Assembly (NCBI GenBank): GCA_021847835.1
Contig: JAJZPR010000019.1
Coordinates: 1 to 46,239 of the forward strand
DNA: 46,239 nt
Source of the DNA: Pseudomonadota bacterium
GTDB lineage: Bacteria > Pseudomonadota > Gammaproteobacteria > Burkholderiales > Thiobacillaceae
Direction of reading: 5' to 3'
Part shown: in pieces, positions 15,604-30,650 of the stretch
How positions within the stretch are numbered: the first letter of the stretch is position 1
Layout: every line of letters begins with the position of its first letter
Notes under the pieces: generated by a model
What the model was told of the DNA's origin: nothing
Databases searched by the model: none
What the model saw: the letters and a program-made list of their open reading frames with translations, nothing else
Translations under genes and position numbers: made by a program

Positions 15604-16956
15604 TCAGGCGGTTTGGTCGCGGTCCTTGAACAGGGCGGGGGTGAGGCCGTGGCGTTGCAGCAAGCGATAGACCTCGGTGCGATTGCGTCCGGCCAGGCGG
15701 GCCACTTCGCTGACCTGGCCACGGGTGAGCTTGAGCAGGCTGATCAGATAATCGCGTTCGAATGCGGCGCGTGCTTCGGCCAGCGGCTGGATCTCCGCGG
15801 GTTTGTCGCGCAGGGCGCGCGCCACCAGGCTGGCCGGGATGGTGGAGGTGGTACACAAGGCCACGCATTGTTCCAGAACGTTGAGAAGCTGGCGGATGTT
15901 GCCCGGCCAGTCGGCCGCCGCCAGCATGTCGAGTGCATCGGGTGCGAAGCCGTGAATGCGGCGCTGATATTTCTCGGTCAGCACGGTCAGGAAATGCCGG
16001 GCCAGCAGCGGGATGTCCTCGCGCCGCTCACGCAAGGGCGGCAGCGTCAGGGTGACCACGTTGAGGCGGTAATACAGATCCTCGCGGAACTCGCCACTGA
16101 CGATCGCTTCCTCCAGGTTGCGGTGGGTGGCCGACAGGATGCGCACGTTGACGGGGCGCGTTTCGGTCGCGCCGACCGGCCGCACCTCGCCCTCCTGCAG
16201 CACGCGCAGGAGCTTGACCTGAAGCGGCGGAGGCATGTCGCCGATCTCGTCGAGGAACACGGTGCCGCCCTCGGCGCTGAGGAAGAGGCCGGGATGGTCG
16301 CGCCCGGCGCCGGTGAAGGCGCCCTTGACGTGGCCGAACAGCTCGGACTCGAGCAGTTCGGCCGGAATCGCGCCGCAGTTGATCGCGACGAAAGGTTTGT
16401 CGCGGCGCGGGCTGGCGCGGTGGATGGCGCGCGCCAGCAGTTCCTTGCCGGTGCCCGACTCGCCTTGGATCAGCAGCGACGCCCCGCTTTGCGCGGCCAG
16501 CCGGGCTTCGGCGAGGAGGGTGTCCATCGCCGGGCTGACCGTGACGATTTCGCTGCGCCAGGCGTCATCGCTCGTTTCCGGACTGCTGCCGGCGAGCCGG
16601 GTGGCGCGCTTCAGCAGGTCGATCAGCGTCGGCGCGTCGTAGGGTTTGGTCAGATAGCCGAACAATCCCTGCTGGGTGGCGGCGACCGCATCGGGAATGC
16701 TGCCGTGCGCGGTCAGCACGATCACCGGCAGCGCCGGGTCGCGTGCATGGATGGCGCGGAACAGCGCCATGCCGTCCATGCCGTCCATCTGCATGTCGGT
16801 CAGCACGGCGTCGGGCCTGGCCAGCGCCAGCTGCGCCAGCGCCGCCTCGCCGCTGCCGACCGCGTCGACCTTGAAGCCGTTGGCCTCCAGCCGCAGCGTG
16901 ATCAATTCGCGCAGCGCCGCGTCGTCGTCCACCACCAGTATGGCCGGTTTCTTCAT
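15604..16956 (-). CDS. glrR: Sigma-54-dependent response regulator GlrR (QseF-like)
   Basis: 450 aa with three modules. Receiver (about 1-120: VVDDD, phospho-acceptor in [17 protein letters not shown]). AAA+ sigma-54 interaction domain at about 140-370: Walker A GESGTGKE, the sigma-54-contacting GAFTGA loop, Walker [12 protein letters not shown]-terminal Fis-type helix-turn-helix at about 410-445 ([21 protein letters not shown]). It activates sigma-54 promoters when phosphorylated. The gene order with kinase and lipoprotein (below) identifies the GlrR/QseF group. The ATG overlaps the stop of the lipoprotein gene (ATGA). Confidence 0.9.
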   Translation of the reverse strand: MKKPAILVVDDDAALRELITLRLEANGFKVDAVGSGEAALAQLALARPDAVLTDMQMDGMDGMALFRAIHARDPALPVIVLTAHGSIPDAVAATQQGLFGYLTKPYDAPTLIDLLKRATRLAGSSPETSDDAWRSEIVTVSPAMDTLLAEARLAAQSGASLLIQGESGTGKELLARAIHRASPRRDKPFVAINCGAIPAELLESELFGHVKGAFTGAGRDHPGLFLSAEGGTVFLDEIGDMPPPLQVKLLRVLQEGEVRPVGATETRPVNVRILSATHRNLEEAIVSGEFREDLYYRLNVVTLTLPPLRERREDIPLLARHFLTVLTEKYQRRIHGFAPDALDMLAAADWPGNIRQLLNVLEQCVALCTTSTIPASLVARALRDKPAEIQPLAEARAAFERDYLISLLKLTRGQVSEVARLAGRNRTEVYRLLQRHGLTPALFKDRDQTA

Positions 16957-17420
16957 GGCGTTTTCGGCAGCCCGTTGCGCTGCTGCAGGGATTTTTCCAG
17001 CGCCTTGATCTGCCCCAGCTTGTCCTGCAGTTCCTGGCTGCGCGCGGTCTGCTGGATGAGTTCGATACGGGTCTTGAGCGACTTCTTCATCAGGTCGAGC
17101 AGGGCTTGCGTACGGGCGTCCGCCTCGGCCAGCGAATTCAGGATCTGCACGCTGCGTTCGAGCGGTTCCGTGCCGTCCTCCCGTGCGAGCAGGGCGGCCA
17201 TCTGGAAGCGTCGGGCGGCATCGGGGCGGCGCAGGGTTTCCAGTTCGGCCAGTTCGCGGCGCCGCTGCGCGGGGGTCAGCGCATCCACCCGGGCCAGTTC
17301 GCCCAGCATGGCCGACGCGCCCTGTTCTGTCACCCCGGGGATGACCGGGTGGTCGGGCGGGAGCGCGCAGGCGCCCAAGCTCAGCAGCAGTCCGGCAACA
17401 ATCAAAGGTTTGAACGTCAT
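16953..17420 (-). CDS. QseG/YfhG-like lipoprotein
   Basis: 155 aa. Lipoprotein signal GLLLSLGAC with lipobox Cys18; the rest is a charged, mostly helical domain with a coiled-coil-like C-terminus (TARSQELQDKLGQIKALEKSL). Lying between a sensor kinase and a GlrR-type regulator, it corresponds by position and build to QseG, the outer-membrane lipoprotein required for full GlrK activity in enterobacteria. Sequence identity cannot be judged here, so homology is mainly from context. Its stop overlaps the glrR start; it begins 30 bp after the kinase gene. Confidence 0.75.
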   Translation of the reverse strand: MTFKPLIVAGLLLSLGACALPPDHPVIPGVTEQGASAMLGELARVDALTPAQRRRELAELETLRRPDAARRFQMAALLAREDGTEPLERSVQILNSLAEADARTQALLDLMKKSLKTRIELIQQTARSQELQDKLGQIKALEKSLQQRNGLPKTP

Positions 17421-17450
17421 TGCGGCGAAGGCCTGGTTATTCGGGCCACA

Positions 17451-18911
17451 TCAATCGGGCCAGGTTAATCGAAAGCAGGTCGACCACGGGGGGCAGTCGA
17501 CGATGTCCACCCTGCCGCCGGCCGCCCGCAGCGATTCGCGCACGATCGACAGGCCCAGCCCGCTGCCCTTGATCGTGCTGGCGGGCTGGCGCGCACCCTG
17601 GAAAAACGGCTCGAACACGCGGCTGCGTTCGGCCTCGGGGATGCCGCCCCCCTGGTCGCACACCCACACGGCGACCGCCCCCTCGGCGGGCTCGCTTTTC
17701 ACCAGGATGCGCCCGCCTTCAGGACTGAATTTGACCGCATTGGACAATAGGTTGTCGAGTACGGTTTCCAGTTGGCTGCGGTCGGCGCGCACGGTGGCGG
17801 CGGCCAGCTGGGTCTCCACCTGGATGCGGCGGGCGTCGAGCGCCAGCCGCTGCCGCGCCAGCACGCCGGCAAGCAGCTCGGCGAGCGCCTGCGGCGTGGC
17901 CGGCGGTTGCGTGGCATCGTGCACCATGCCGCCATAGCGGATCAGGTCCTCGATGCGCTTCTGCAGGTCGCGGCTGCCGCTGTCCATGATGCCGACGATG
18001 CTGCGCTGGCGCGCGTTGAGGCTACCCGCGAGTTCGTCGTTCAGCAAGGCGACGCCTTCGCGCAGCGAGGCGAGCGGCGTTTTCAGCTCGTGCGACACGT
18101 GGCGCAGGAAGCGCAGCTTCTGTTCCTCCAGCGCCTGCAGACGCTGGCGCAGCCAGTCGATCTCGCGTCCCAGTTCGACGATGTCCTGCGGCCCGCTGAT
18201 CGCGGGCAACGGGCGCAGGTCGGCCTGGCCGAGTTGCTGGATGGCGGATTTCAGCTGCTTGACCGGACGGTTGATCATCCAGGAAAACACCGCAGCCAGC
18301 AGCAGAGTCAGCGGAATCAGCGCCAGCGCCAGCGCGATCAGCCGCTGGCGGGTGGTCTGCACGGCCTCCTCGAGCGCCTGCAATTCCCGCTGCACCGCCG
18401 TGTCGGCCTGGCCGAGCAGGGTGCGCGCATTTGCGTGCAGCGCATCGAACGCAGGATCGAGCGCATGAAAGCGCGCGCTGTCGAGGAAGGCGCCGGGTCG
18501 CAGCTGCCGATACAGCGTCCTGCTGTGCGTTTGGAGCGTGGCCAGGGTGGCGCGCGACGGCGCATCGGTCAGTTGTGCGTCGAGTTGCGCCAGCCGGCTT
18601 TGCAGTTCGCCGAAGCTGGTGCGCAGGGCGGGCTCGAATTCGGCGTCCTGCAGCAGGTGGTATTGCCCGGCCGCGCGTTGCAGCTGGCTCACCGACTCGA
18701 CGATCTGCCGCACGTCACGCGTGATCGCGAGGCTGTTGCGGGTGAACTGGCGCTGGGTATCGACCACGCCCTGCAGCACGTGCACCGCATTGATCAGGCC
18801 GCTGGCGAGCGGCACGGTCAGCACGCCCATGGCGACGATGACCAGGATGGTGAACGAGCGGGGATAGTAGCGACCGGCGGGCATGCGAACGGGGCGGGGC
18901 GGCAATGTCAC
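17451..18911 (-). CDS. glrK: Sensor histidine kinase GlrK (QseE-like)
   Basis: 486 aa from a GTG at 18911 (ATG at 18884 is an alternative). Two membrane helices (about 18-40 and 190-215) flank a periplasmic, helical sensor domain; a HAMP linker follows. HisKA phospho-acceptor His in FLRHVSHELKTPLAS (about 280), then the HATPase domain: N box DNLLSNAVKFSP, G1 CDQGGGIP, G2 GSGLGLSIV. It phosphorylates GlrR. It lies about 50 bp downstream of gltD on the same strand. Confidence 0.88.
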   Translation of the reverse strand: MTLPPRPVRMPAGRYYPRSFTILVIVAMGVLTVPLASGLINAVHVLQGVVDTQRQFTRNSLAITRDVRQIVESVSQLQRAAGQYHLLQDAEFEPALRTSFGELQSRLAQLDAQLTDAPSRATLATLQTHSRTLYRQLRPGAFLDSARFHALDPAFDALHANARTLLGQADTAVQRELQALEEAVQTTRQRLIALALALIPLTLLLAAVFSWMINRPVKQLKSAIQQLGQADLRPLPAISGPQDIVELGREIDWLRQRLQALEEQKLRFLRHVSHELKTPLASLREGVALLNDELAGSLNARQRSIVGIMDSGSRDLQKRIEDLIRYGGMVHDATQPPATPQALAELLAGVLARQRLALDARRIQVETQLAAATVRADRSQLETVLDNLLSNAVKFSPEGGRILVKSEPAEGAVAVWVCDQGGGIPEAERSRVFEPFFQGARQPASTIKGSGLGLSIVRESLRAAGGRVDIVDCPPWSTCFRLTWPD

Positions 18912-18962
18912 AGCATACCCCGATCGGACCGCACGCCGGCAGCGCCGGCGTGCGGCACGGGT

Positions 18963-24877
<5,915 letters not shown>

Positions 24878-24899
24878 GGTTCCGTATGCTCAGGCAACA

Positions 24900-24924
24900 G
24901 CGGCCTGCCCATAGGGCAAGCCGC
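24900..24924 (-). promoter_or_regulatory. Hairpin in the gltB leader
   Basis: GCGGCCTGCCC and GGGCAAGCCGC (plus-strand view; 11 pairs with one G-T type mismatch, loop ATA) lie 22 bp upstream of the gltB ATG. No T-run follows, so an operator or leader structure is more likely than a terminator. Confidence 0.4.
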
Positions 24925-25126
24925 AAAATTTAAGCGAAAAGTGCGGCATTTTAATCCCGTCCGGCGCTTGGGGCAATGCGTGCCCCCGCCAAGGCCTTGC
25001 CGCGGCAGGGGTTTACGGCCCGTGCGCCACAACAGATGGGAGTGCACCCAACCCGGAAAATTCCTTGCCCATGCCGACGGCGGCGCCCGCTTGGATCATT
25101 CCGCACCCATCGTCCGGGCCGAGTCC

Positions 25127-25144
25127 TTCGTCCGGCTCGGGACA
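25127..25144 (+). repeat. Degenerate REP-like copy
   Basis: TTCGTCCGGCTCGGGACA matches about 13 of 18 positions of the common TTCGACAGGCTCAGGGCG-type dispersed repeat and is oriented opposite to the copy at 25208. Confidence 0.3.
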
Positions 25145-25207
25145 GGCCCGTCAAAGCTCCTCGCATCCATTCGGGCAGTACGCTCTAACCTGGTTCGTTA
25201 CTCACCG

Positions 25208-25233
25208 CCGTTCGGGCTGAGCTTGTCGAAGCC
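25208..25233 (-). repeat. REP-like dispersed repeat
   Basis: The sequence TTCGACAAGCTCAGCCCGAA (minus strand, 25230-25211) with flanking GG and CGG is a type of short interspersed element I recognise as recurrent in many proteobacterial genomes, usually intergenic. Only one clear copy is in this window, so copy number cannot be tested here. Confidence 0.45.
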
Positions 25234-25299
25234 TCCCAACATTCCGCCGACCCAAACGGAGCCATTCACTATGCTGACAGGAAGGATTGGGGAGCAGTC

Positions 25300-26148
25300 A
25301 TGAAACTCTTGAGCTGGAACATCCAATGGGGGCGCGGCATGGACGGCCGGGTCGACCTCGCGCGCATTCTTCAGACCATCCGGCAGCTGGGCGATTTCGA
25401 CCTCATCTGCCTGCAGGAAGTCGCGGTCAACTTCCCCGGCCTGCCCGGCAGCCGGGGCGAGGACGAAGTCGCCGAACTTTCCGCCGGCCTGCCCGGCTAT
25501 ACGGCCATCTATGGGGCCGCCACCGATGTCCCGGACGGCCGCGGCGGCCGCAGCCAGTTCGGCAACGCCCTCTTTTCGCGCCTGCCGGTCGGCCAGGTGT
25601 GGCGGCATCTGCTGCCGTGGCCGGCCGAACCGGACGCCCCCAGCATGCAGCGCGTGCTGGTCGAAGCCGTGGTCGAGGCCGACGTCGGCCCGCTGCGGGT
25701 GATGACCACCCACCTCGAGTACTACTCGCAGCGCCAGCGCGAGATCCATATCGACGCCATCCGGCGCCTGCACGCCGAGGCCTGCGCCATGTCGAAGCGT
25801 ATACCGCTAGCCGAGGAGGCGGGCGGCTCGTTCGAGGTGTTCCCCCGGCCTGCCGAGGCGATCCTGTGCGGCGACATGAATTTCCCTGCCTGGGCCGCCG
25901 AGCGTATGCGCATCCTTGCCCCCTTCGCCGGCGGGGAACCCCTCTTCCGTGACGCCTGGGAGGTGTTGCATCCCGGCGAGCCGCACGCCCCCACCGTAGG
26001 CATCCACAAGGTCGATTTCGTCGACCGGCCCGAGTGTTTCGATTTCGTTTTTCTGACCGAAGGGCTGGCTGGCTGCCTCAAGGCGCAGGGTATCGACGCG
26101 CTGACCGAGGCGTCGGATCATCAGCCGGTGTGGGTTGAGCTTGCTTGA
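25300..26148 (+). CDS. Endonuclease/exonuclease/phosphatase (EEP) family protein
   Basis: 282 aa, start ATG preceded by GGGGAG. Shows the EEP fold landmarks in order: MKLLSWNIQWG (metal-site Asn), DLICLQEVA (Glu), TTHLEYYS (His), CGDMNFPAW (Asp/Asn) and a terminal ASDHQPVW (Asp-His). These residues form the Mg-dependent phosphoesterase centre. No signal peptide, so cytoplasmic. Substrate could be DNA, nucleotide or phosphoinositide-like; not predictable. Monocistronic, on the strand opposite to its neighbours. Confidence 0.88.
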   Translation: MKLLSWNIQWGRGMDGRVDLARILQTIRQLGDFDLICLQEVAVNFPGLPGSRGEDEVAELSAGLPGYTAIYGAATDVPDGRGGRSQFGNALFSRLPVGQVWRHLLPWPAEPDAPSMQRVLVEAVVEADVGPLRVMTTHLEYYSQRQREIHIDAIRRLHAEACAMSKRIPLAEEAGGSFEVFPRPAEAILCGDMNFPAWAAERMRILAPFAGGEPLFRDAWEVLHPGEPHAPTVGIHKVDFVDRPECFDFVFLTEGLAGCLKAQGIDALTEASDHQPVWVELA

Positions 26149-26461
26149 GGAGCATCCCACCATGAACCGGCGAAGGAACGTGGCATGGTCCGCCCGTTCC
26201 TAGACTCTGCTGCTTACTGCTTCACGCGTTCCAGCGGCTCTTATTCCCACGGCCCCCGCTTTCCGTACGGAAGTTTTGGCCGCTTCAGCCGGTTTTGCCG
26301 CGGGTGCTTCGGCCTGCCGGGCACACAGTATCCGCGCGGCATTATGAAACTCGTCGTTCAAGCCTTTCCATTTTTTCGCTTCGCACTAAACTCATGGGCC
26401 GTCTAGGGCTTTGCCCAGCGGCTAACAAACGCAAAGGCCAGAGCAATAATCCGGCCACCCA
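26149..26461. other. Intergenic region at the core/O-antigen boundary
   Basis: 313 bp with no supported gene. A 73-codon frame (26185-26406, plus) has no ribosome-binding site and no recognisable family. A 9-bp stem with one mismatch (GGGCTTTGC at about 26406 with GCAAAGGCC at about 26432) may be a weak terminator for the minus-strand polysaccharide operon. GC content falls visibly from this point on. Confidence 0.45.
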
Positions 26462-27574
26462 TCACTTGTCCGCCAATTCCCGATATAAATCCACATAAGC
26501 ATCAACCATCTGGTCTGCCGTGAAATAACGCCAATACCGTTCCTCGGCGCGCATACCCATTGCGGCTGCTTCACCCGGATGGTTCCACAGATACTGCATG
26601 GCGTTTCGTAATGCAGTGGGGTCGCTGGGGGGGACGACCAGTCCGGTTTCGTCCCCAATGTTGATGTAAGTGGTGCCTGTGCCTATCTCGCTGGAAATCA
26701 TCGGCTTGCCATACATCGCGCCTTCCAGAAGCGAGATGCCAAATGCCTCGGACCTCAGATGTGAAGGGAACACAACGCCATAGCAAAGCGTCAGGAGCGC
26801 AACCTTGTCTTCATCGGGTAGGTGTCCCAGGAAGTGAACGTTCCGCAGACCGAGTTGTATGGCTTGCGCCTTCAATTCCGCCTCGATCGGGCCGGCCCCC
26901 ACAATCACGATGGGATAGTCGGTTCCTTTGGCCGCCTCCAACAGGATGTGCAGGCCCTTGTAGTAGCGAATCACCCCCACAAAAAGAAAGAACTTCGGAC
27001 CAAGTTTCTCCCTCCAAAACCGCAGCAGCTCGGGTTGGGGTTGGGGGTAGGCAGATTTGTCCAGACCAATTGGAATCACGCTGACCTTGTCAGAGTATTT
27101 CTCCAGCACATCGCTCGTTGCCAAGTAATTCTGCGAGGTGGCCACAATGCGATCCATGCTTCCAAGGAACTTGCACATCAAGGGTCGATAGAGCCTGAGC
27201 AGTTTCTTCTGACGGATGATGTCCGAGTGGTACGTCACCACGGTAGGCTTCTTGATGCGCATCGCAAAATGCACCACGTCCATGAATGGCCATGGAAAAT
27301 GGTAATGAATGACATCTGCCTTCTTGGCCAATCGCGAGAACCGAGCAAAGGCGGAAACAGAAAATGCTGTCGACGCAACCTGCAGATCAAGTCGGGCCCT
27401 GTGTGCAAGATAGCCGTCAATATTGACCGTCCGGGAAAAACGGTCGGTCGTTAGCGAGAGCACATCGGTCTTGACCGCAAGCTTGCTGGCGCCTCTGGCT
27501 ATCTGGTTGATGACCTGCTCGACGCCTCCCATCGTGTCTGGGAAGGACGTCTTATAAAAATGTAGAACCCGCAT
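26462..27574 (-). CDS. GT4-family glycosyltransferase
   Basis: 370 aa GT-B fold enzyme. N-terminal acceptor domain with GGVEQVINQIARG (about 16-28). C-terminal nucleotide-sugar domain with FVGVIRYYKGLHILLEA (about 205), VVGAGP and the E-x7-E motif region SEAFGISLLEGAMYGKP (about 285). Most like rhamnosyl/mannosyl transferases of O-antigen loci; donor and acceptor unknown. Cytoplasmic. AGGG precedes the ATG; the gene starts 14 bp after the previous GT2 gene and is the last of the operon. Confidence 0.9.
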   Translation of the reverse strand: MRVLHFYKTSFPDTMGGVEQVINQIARGASKLAVKTDVLSLTTDRFSRTVNIDGYLAHRARLDLQVASTAFSVSAFARFSRLAKKADVIHYHFPWPFMDVVHFAMRIKKPTVVTYHSDIIRQKKLLRLYRPLMCKFLGSMDRIVATSQNYLATSDVLEKYSDKVSVIPIGLDKSAYPQPQPELLRFWREKLGPKFFLFVGVIRYYKGLHILLEAAKGTDYPIVIVGAGPIEAELKAQAIQLGLRNVHFLGHLPDEDKVALLTLCYGVVFPSHLRSEAFGISLLEGAMYGKPMISSEIGTGTTYINIGDETGLVVPPSDPTALRNAMQYLWNHPGEAAAMGMRAEERYWRYFTADQMVDAYVDLYRELADK

Positions 27575-27588
27575 GAACCCTGTTCCAG

Positions 27589-28332
27589 CTAACCAGCAAT
27601 TGATTTAAACCAAACAGCGTAAGGCTGCGCCAACCACCATTTCAATGGTACCTGGCCATGGTATTTGCGAACGATCGCCATGGCCTCCCGATAATGTCGA
27701 CGGCGCTGGGTCTTGGTTTTGGTATTTTCGTGTTCACGATTTACGGCCACAAAATCATCCAGGAACTGCAATGGACCAGCTTGCTTGAACATGCGCCACC
27801 ACAGATCGTAGTCCATCGCCATGTGCAGCGTCTCATCGACGCCACCCAAAGCTTCCCAGGCCGTGCGCCGTATCAGGGCCCCAGGCTGGGAGATGATGCA
27901 ACGCAAGGCGAGGCGACGTTCATTGAACGGCTCTACCCAGACCGGATAACGTTTTCCGGATTTTTCCACCACATTCCAGCAACGGCCATAAACAGCAGGT
28001 GCTTCCGGGTATTTCTCCAATACACCAAGCAGTTTTTTCAAACCGCCCGGCAACAGCCAGTCGTCACTGTTCAACCAGCACACAAAAGGGGCCCCGCCCT
28101 GTGCAATGCCCTCGTTGATCGCTGCTGCCTGGCCTTCGTCAGCATGACTACGCCAGCCAGCCAGACGGTGCTCCCACTTGCGAATAATTTCCAGAGAGTT
28201 ATCCGATGATCCGCCATCGAGGACAAAAACTTCGACAGGAACTTCCTGCTGAAAAATCGATGCCAGCGCATCATCCAGGAATCGTCCCTGGTTGTATGAG
28301 GGGACGGCAATCGTCACCAGCGGTTTTGTCAT
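27589..28332 (-). CDS. GT2-family glycosyltransferase (A)
   Basis: 247 aa from the ATG at 28332 (MTKPLVTIAVPSYNQG); a longer frame into the upstream gene is not needed because the upstream stop is only 1 bp away. GT-A fold: VPSYNQGRFLDDALAS, VLDGGSSDNS, DEGQAAAINEGIA and the metal-binding LNSDDWLLPG (DxD-type SDD). Adds one sugar to the growing glycan in the cytoplasm. Its closest relative in the window is the next gene, with which it shares the DEGQ-x-x-AxNxG and LNSDD motifs; they may be an old duplication. Confidence 0.9.
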   Translation of the reverse strand: MTKPLVTIAVPSYNQGRFLDDALASIFQQEVPVEVFVLDGGSSDNSLEIIRKWEHRLAGWRSHADEGQAAAINEGIAQGGAPFVCWLNSDDWLLPGGLKKLLGVLEKYPEAPAVYGRCWNVVEKSGKRYPVWVEPFNERRLALRCIISQPGALIRRTAWEALGGVDETLHMAMDYDLWWRMFKQAGPLQFLDDFVAVNREHENTKTKTQRRRHYREAMAIVRKYHGQVPLKWWLAQPYAVWFKSIAG

Positions 28333-28333
28333 C

Positions 28334-29281
28334 TTACTTGGCGGCTTGTCCAAAATCGGTTGCGAATGCAGTGTCGGCTCGCCGATGTTTTGAGAGATAG
28401 CGCCAATGATGGGCGGCCAGTCTGTAACGGCCCGTGTCGGCATCTAAATGACGGAATCGCAATTCCGCCATTTCCTTGGCGCCGCGCGCGACAAAGTCGG
28501 TCTGCGATTTTTGTTTCCCGTGCGCCCTGAAAATCCCGAACAAGCCAGGGAGATGGTGGAATACCGCCCTCGCATCGACAAATCGCAAAATCAAATCCCA
28601 GTCCATGGCGAAATGGAGACTGGGATCAAAGCGCCCACCCACGCGGTCCCAAATGCGGCGGCGCCAGAACATCGATTCCTGTGGCACATAATCGACGAAG
28701 CGGAGAACCAGCGAGTCATGCCCCGGCAGTATCCAGCGACCGACCTCCAGGCCGTCTTCGTTGATGATCAATCTATTTCCGTAGATCACGTCGACTGAGG
28801 GGTTGTCCCGGAAATAGCGCCCAACATAATGCAAAGCGCCGGGTAATAGAAGATCATCGGAGTTCAGATAGCCCATCACTTCTCCGGTTGTGCGTGCAAA
28901 TCCGCGATTCAGTGCATCCGTTTGGCCTTCGTCAGGCTCAACCCGGATGTCCACCCCTTTCCCGCTGAAAGGTCGCAGGACATCCGCTGTGCCATCCCGA
29001 GAGCATGCATCCTGTACAACGTATTGCAGATGAGGATACGCCTGCCCCACGACGCTCTGGATCGTTTCTCCTACGAATCGGGCGTGATTGAAGGATGGCG
29101 TCACCAGCGATATGCACGGCAGGTCGCTATCGTCTATATGAGGATCGATGCGGGAAACCGACAACGGCCGCGGCGGGTATTGATGCAAACGCCCCAGCCG
29201 AACGCCAAGCAGACGGCGAAGCAGGGTGCCGAAACCCCAAGCGGACAGCCGAGCTCTAACGGGTTGGATACGGCCTGACAT
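28334..29281 (-). CDS. GT2-family glycosyltransferase (B)
   Basis: 315 aa. The GT-A catalytic domain begins near residue 57 (SLVTPSFNHARFVGETI) after an Arg-rich N-terminal extension of about 50 residues; then QDACSRDGT, DEGQTDALNRGFA, YLNSDDLLLPG and a conserved MDWDLILRF near 225. Probably attaches a sugar to lipid-linked O-antigen. Separated by 1 bp from the following GT2 gene and 43 bp from rfbH. Confidence 0.88.
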   Translation of the reverse strand: MSGRIQPVRARLSAWGFGTLLRRLLGVRLGRLHQYPPRPLSVSRIDPHIDDSDLPCISLVTPSFNHARFVGETIQSVVGQAYPHLQYVVQDACSRDGTADVLRPFSGKGVDIRVEPDEGQTDALNRGFARTTGEVMGYLNSDDLLLPGALHYVGRYFRDNPSVDVIYGNRLIINEDGLEVGRWILPGHDSLVLRFVDYVPQESMFWRRRIWDRVGGRFDPSLHFAMDWDLILRFVDARAVFHHLPGLFGIFRAHGKQKSQTDFVARGAKEMAELRFRHLDADTGRYRLAAHHWRYLSKHRRADTAFATDFGQAAK

Positions 29282-29324
29282 ACATTCCGATCACCCCGTT
29301 GGTTATTGGGGGCTTTGCCCGCAA

Positions 29325-30650
29325 CTACTTAAAGTTAATGCCAAGGTAGGCTTCGATTTTTTCAGACGCAAAAGCCAACATCTCTTCCGTAAGGGAGGGC
29401 TGTACCCCAATCCAAAAAGTATTATTCATAACGATATCAGTATTGGTCAGGCGTTCACTAATGCGGAAATTTCTACCAATCATGTAAGGTTGACGTGTCA
29501 GATTGCCTGCGAAGAGCAAGCGGGTGCCGATCTTGTACTGGTCGAGGTATCGCAATAGATCAACTCGGTTGACTGGGGCGTTATCTTTAAGGGTAATCGG
29601 AAAGCCGAACCAAGATGGGTCTGAGTGAGGTGTGGCCTCCGGGAGGATCAGAAGCTCCTCACAACTCGCGAGGTGCTCGCGAAGATAGGTAAAGTTTTGT
29701 TTACGTTTCTGGATAAAGGCAGGCGCCTTTTTCAGCTGGGCCAAACCACAAGCAGCCTGCATATCGGTAATTTTGAGGTTATAGCCCAAGTGGCTATAGG
29801 TATATTTGTGATCGTAGCCCTCGGGCAGGTCGCCGAGTTTCCAGCAAAAACGCCGATTACAAGTGTTGTCTTTCCCCGGTGGACAGTAACAGTCCCTCCC
29901 CCAGTCGCGGAAGCTTTCTGCGATCTGCTTCAAGTCGGGGTTGTTAGTAAAGACCGCGCCGCCTTCTCCCATCGTGATGTGATGGGCAGGATAGAAGCTC
30001 AGGGTGCCAATGTCACCAAAGGTGCCGACAAGCTCGCCATTATAAGTGGAACCCAAGGCATCGCAGCAGTCTTCCACTAACCAGAGGCCATATTTCTTGC
30101 ACAGGGCGGTGACGGCTTCTAGATTGAATGGATTGCCTAGGGTGTGGGCCAGCATGATGGCCTTGGTTTTCGGATTGATGGCCGCTTCTATCCTGCTGGC
30201 ATCGATGTTGTAGGTGCCAAGTTCAATATCGACAAAGACCGGCACGGCACCAAACTGAAGGATGGGATTGACTGTTGTCGGAAAGCCGGCAGCAACTCCG
30301 ATGACCTCATCCCCCGGTTTGATGGCCCGATCCCCTAGTTTTGATGAGGTGAGTGTGCTGAACGCCACTAGGTTGGCTGAAGAACCAGAGTTGACGGTAA
30401 ACAGATGTCTAACCCCCAGGAATTTTGCCAACTTTTCTTCGAATTCATCGTTGAAGCGACCGGTCGTAAGCCAGCCATCCAATGAGGCTTCGACCATGAG
30501 CTTGAGTTCATCAGCCCCAATAAGCTTGCCGGAGGGCGGAATGGCACTAGTGCCAGGGCTGAAAGGCTCTGGGGCCAGCGCGATGGCAGCATACTCATCG
30601 ACCAGCTTGGCAATTTGCCACCTTAAGGTTTTAGTTTGATCGGTCTGCAT
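29325..30650 (-). CDS. rfbH: CDP-4-keto-6-deoxyglucose 3-dehydratase (E1)
   Basis: 441 aa from the ATG at 30650, which overlaps rfbG by 20 bp. A member of the aspartate-aminotransferase fold enzymes, but at the PLP-lysine position it has His ([12 protein letters not shown]), the hallmark of the PMP-dependent dehydratase that opens the 3,6-dideoxyhexose path. Cysteines in [23 protein letters not shown] supply the 2Fe-2S ligands. It removes the C3 hydroxyl of CDP-4-keto-6-deoxyglucose and needs a reductase (RfbI/DdhD) that is not in the window. Confidence 0.95.
   Translation of the reverse strand: MQTDQTKTLRWQIAKLVDEYAAIALAPEPFSPGTSAIPPSGKLIGADELKLMVEASLDGWLTTGRFNDEFEEKLAKFLGVRHLFTVNSGSSANLVAFSTLTSSKLGDRAIKPGDEVIGVAAGFPTTVNPILQFGAVPVFVDIELGTYNIDASRIEAAINPKTKAIMLAHTLGNPFNLEAVTALCKKYGLWLVEDCCDALGSTYNGELVGTFGDIGTLSFYPAHHITMGEGGAVFTNNPDLKQIAESFRDWGRDCYCPPGKDNTCNRRFCWKLGDLPEGYDHKYTYSHLGYNLKITDMQAACGLAQLKKAPAFIQKRKQNFTYLREHLASCEELLILPEATPHSDPSWFGFPITLKDNAPVNRVDLLRYLDQYKIGTRLLFAGNLTRQPYMIGRNFRISERLTNTDIVMNNTFWIGVQPSLTEEMLAFASEKIEAYLGINFK

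Larger units (their letters stand above)
24925..25299. other. Intergenic region between gltB and the EEP gene, with repeat-like sequences
   Basis: The 422-bp gap 24878-25299 contains the gltB leader, AT-rich sequence at 24925-24955 that could hold its promoter (no good hexamers seen), and two related REP-like sequences (25127-25144 and 25208-25233). No convincing gene: open frames here lack start signals. Confidence 0.5.

Noticed and set aside
26185..26406. 73-codon plus-strand frame at the core/O-antigen boundary
   Set aside because: No ribosome-binding site, no recognised family, Ser/Phe/Gly-rich; kept only in the intergenic description.
27589..29281. Adjacent GT2 genes as a recent tandem duplication
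   Set aside because: They share family motifs but the surrounding sequence differs too much for a recent event.
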